12,501 nucleotides of DNA. It comes from DATJPD01 sp036394195. Its GTDB lineage: Bacteria; Pseudomonadota; Alphaproteobacteria; CACIAM-22H2. Numbering within the stretch: position 1 is the first letter of the stretch; each line of letters opens with the position of its first letter. The stretch spans positions 1 through 12,501 of the forward strand of contig DASWFO010000208.1 of the NCBI GenBank assembly GCA_036394195.1. Direction: 5' to 3'. A program made the position numbers and the translations under genes. The notes below the pieces were generated by a model. The model was not told the origin of the DNA and made no database searches. It saw only the letters and a program-made list of their open reading frames with translations. Of the stretch, positions 12,387 to 12,501 are shown one piece after another.

Positions 12387-12501
12387 ATGAAGGCGAACCC
12401 GGAACTCGACCGGCGGACGTTCCTCAACCGGGTCGCGACGGGCGCCGGTGCGGTCCGCCTGGCGCCGCTGCTTGCCGGGGCGGCACCCGCGGCGGCCGCG
12501 G
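12387..12501 (+). CDS. N-terminus of a Tat-exported protein, cut by window edge
   Basis: Only 38 codons are present. The start is fixed by an excellent Shine-Dalgarno GGGAGGAG (12376-12383) 3 nt before the ATG. The peptide has a twin-arginine motif, DRRTFLNRV (residues 8-16), then a weakly hydrophobic region GAGAVRLAPLLAGAAPAAAA, which reads as a Tat signal sequence, so the mature protein should fold in the cytoplasm and be exported to the periplasm. It lies 34 nt after the decarboxylase-like gene and is probably co-transcribed with it. Nothing of the mature part is visible, so the function cannot be given; cofactor enzymes and solute-binding proteins are common Tat clients. Confidence 0.85.
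   Translation, partial: MKANPELDRRTFLNRVATGAGAVRLAPLLAGAAPAAAA

Overview
The window is a high-GC stretch of a Gram-negative chromosome, most probably from an alphaproteobacterium. This rests on the GC-rich codon use, the ADP-heptose genes (lipopolysaccharide precursors) and the style of the extragenic palindromes; no rRNA or tRNA is present to fix the taxon. Most of it (1-9638) is a surface-glycan assembly locus. The rest (about 9870-12501) is a small metabolic island.

Glycan locus, leftward arm (3303 to 1, minus strand, in transcription order): a class I methyltransferase, a GT4 glycosyltransferase, a second methyltransferase paralogous to the first, and the 5' part of a glutamine-hydrolysing asparagine synthetase (asnB type) that runs off the left edge. 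The last three are translationally coupled (TAATG overlap, then a 3-nt gap).

Glycan locus, rightward arm (about 3339 to 9638, plus strand): a GT4 glycosyltransferase, a WaaE-like GT2 glycosyltransferase, a methyltransferase with an N-terminal CxxC/CxxC knuckle, a WcaI/WbuB-like GT4 glycosyltransferase, a GmhA-like sedoheptulose-7-phosphate isomerase and a full-length bifunctional HldE. Genes overlap or are closely spaced, so this is very likely one operon. The last two make the heptose donor (gmhB and hldD are not in the window). The three glycosyltransferases would build an oligosaccharide, and the methyltransferases and AsnB-like protein would decorate it or its precursors by methylation and amidation. 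The two arms diverge from a very short or overlapping region around 3279-3350.

Intergenic 9639-9871 has no gene but carries two copies of an extragenic palindrome with an identical 9-bp stem, plus further hairpins.

Metabolic island: on the minus strand, a PucG-like class V aminotransferase (10074-11306) followed 7 nt later by a 64-residue putative single-pass membrane protein of lower-GC codon use (9872-10066). Diverging from these on the plus strand are a gamma-resorcylate (2,6-dihydroxybenzoate) decarboxylase-like amidohydrolase (11384-12352) and the start of a Tat-exported protein cut by the right edge.

I see no CRISPR array, insertion sequence, phage gene, toxin-antitoxin pair or defence system. 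No clearly new system is visible. The most worthwhile points are an apparent His-to-Gln change at a zinc/catalytic position of the GmhA-like protein, the duplicated methyltransferases around a glycosyltransferase, paired hairpins before the third plus-strand glycosyltransferase, and the small atypical ORF behind the aminotransferase.
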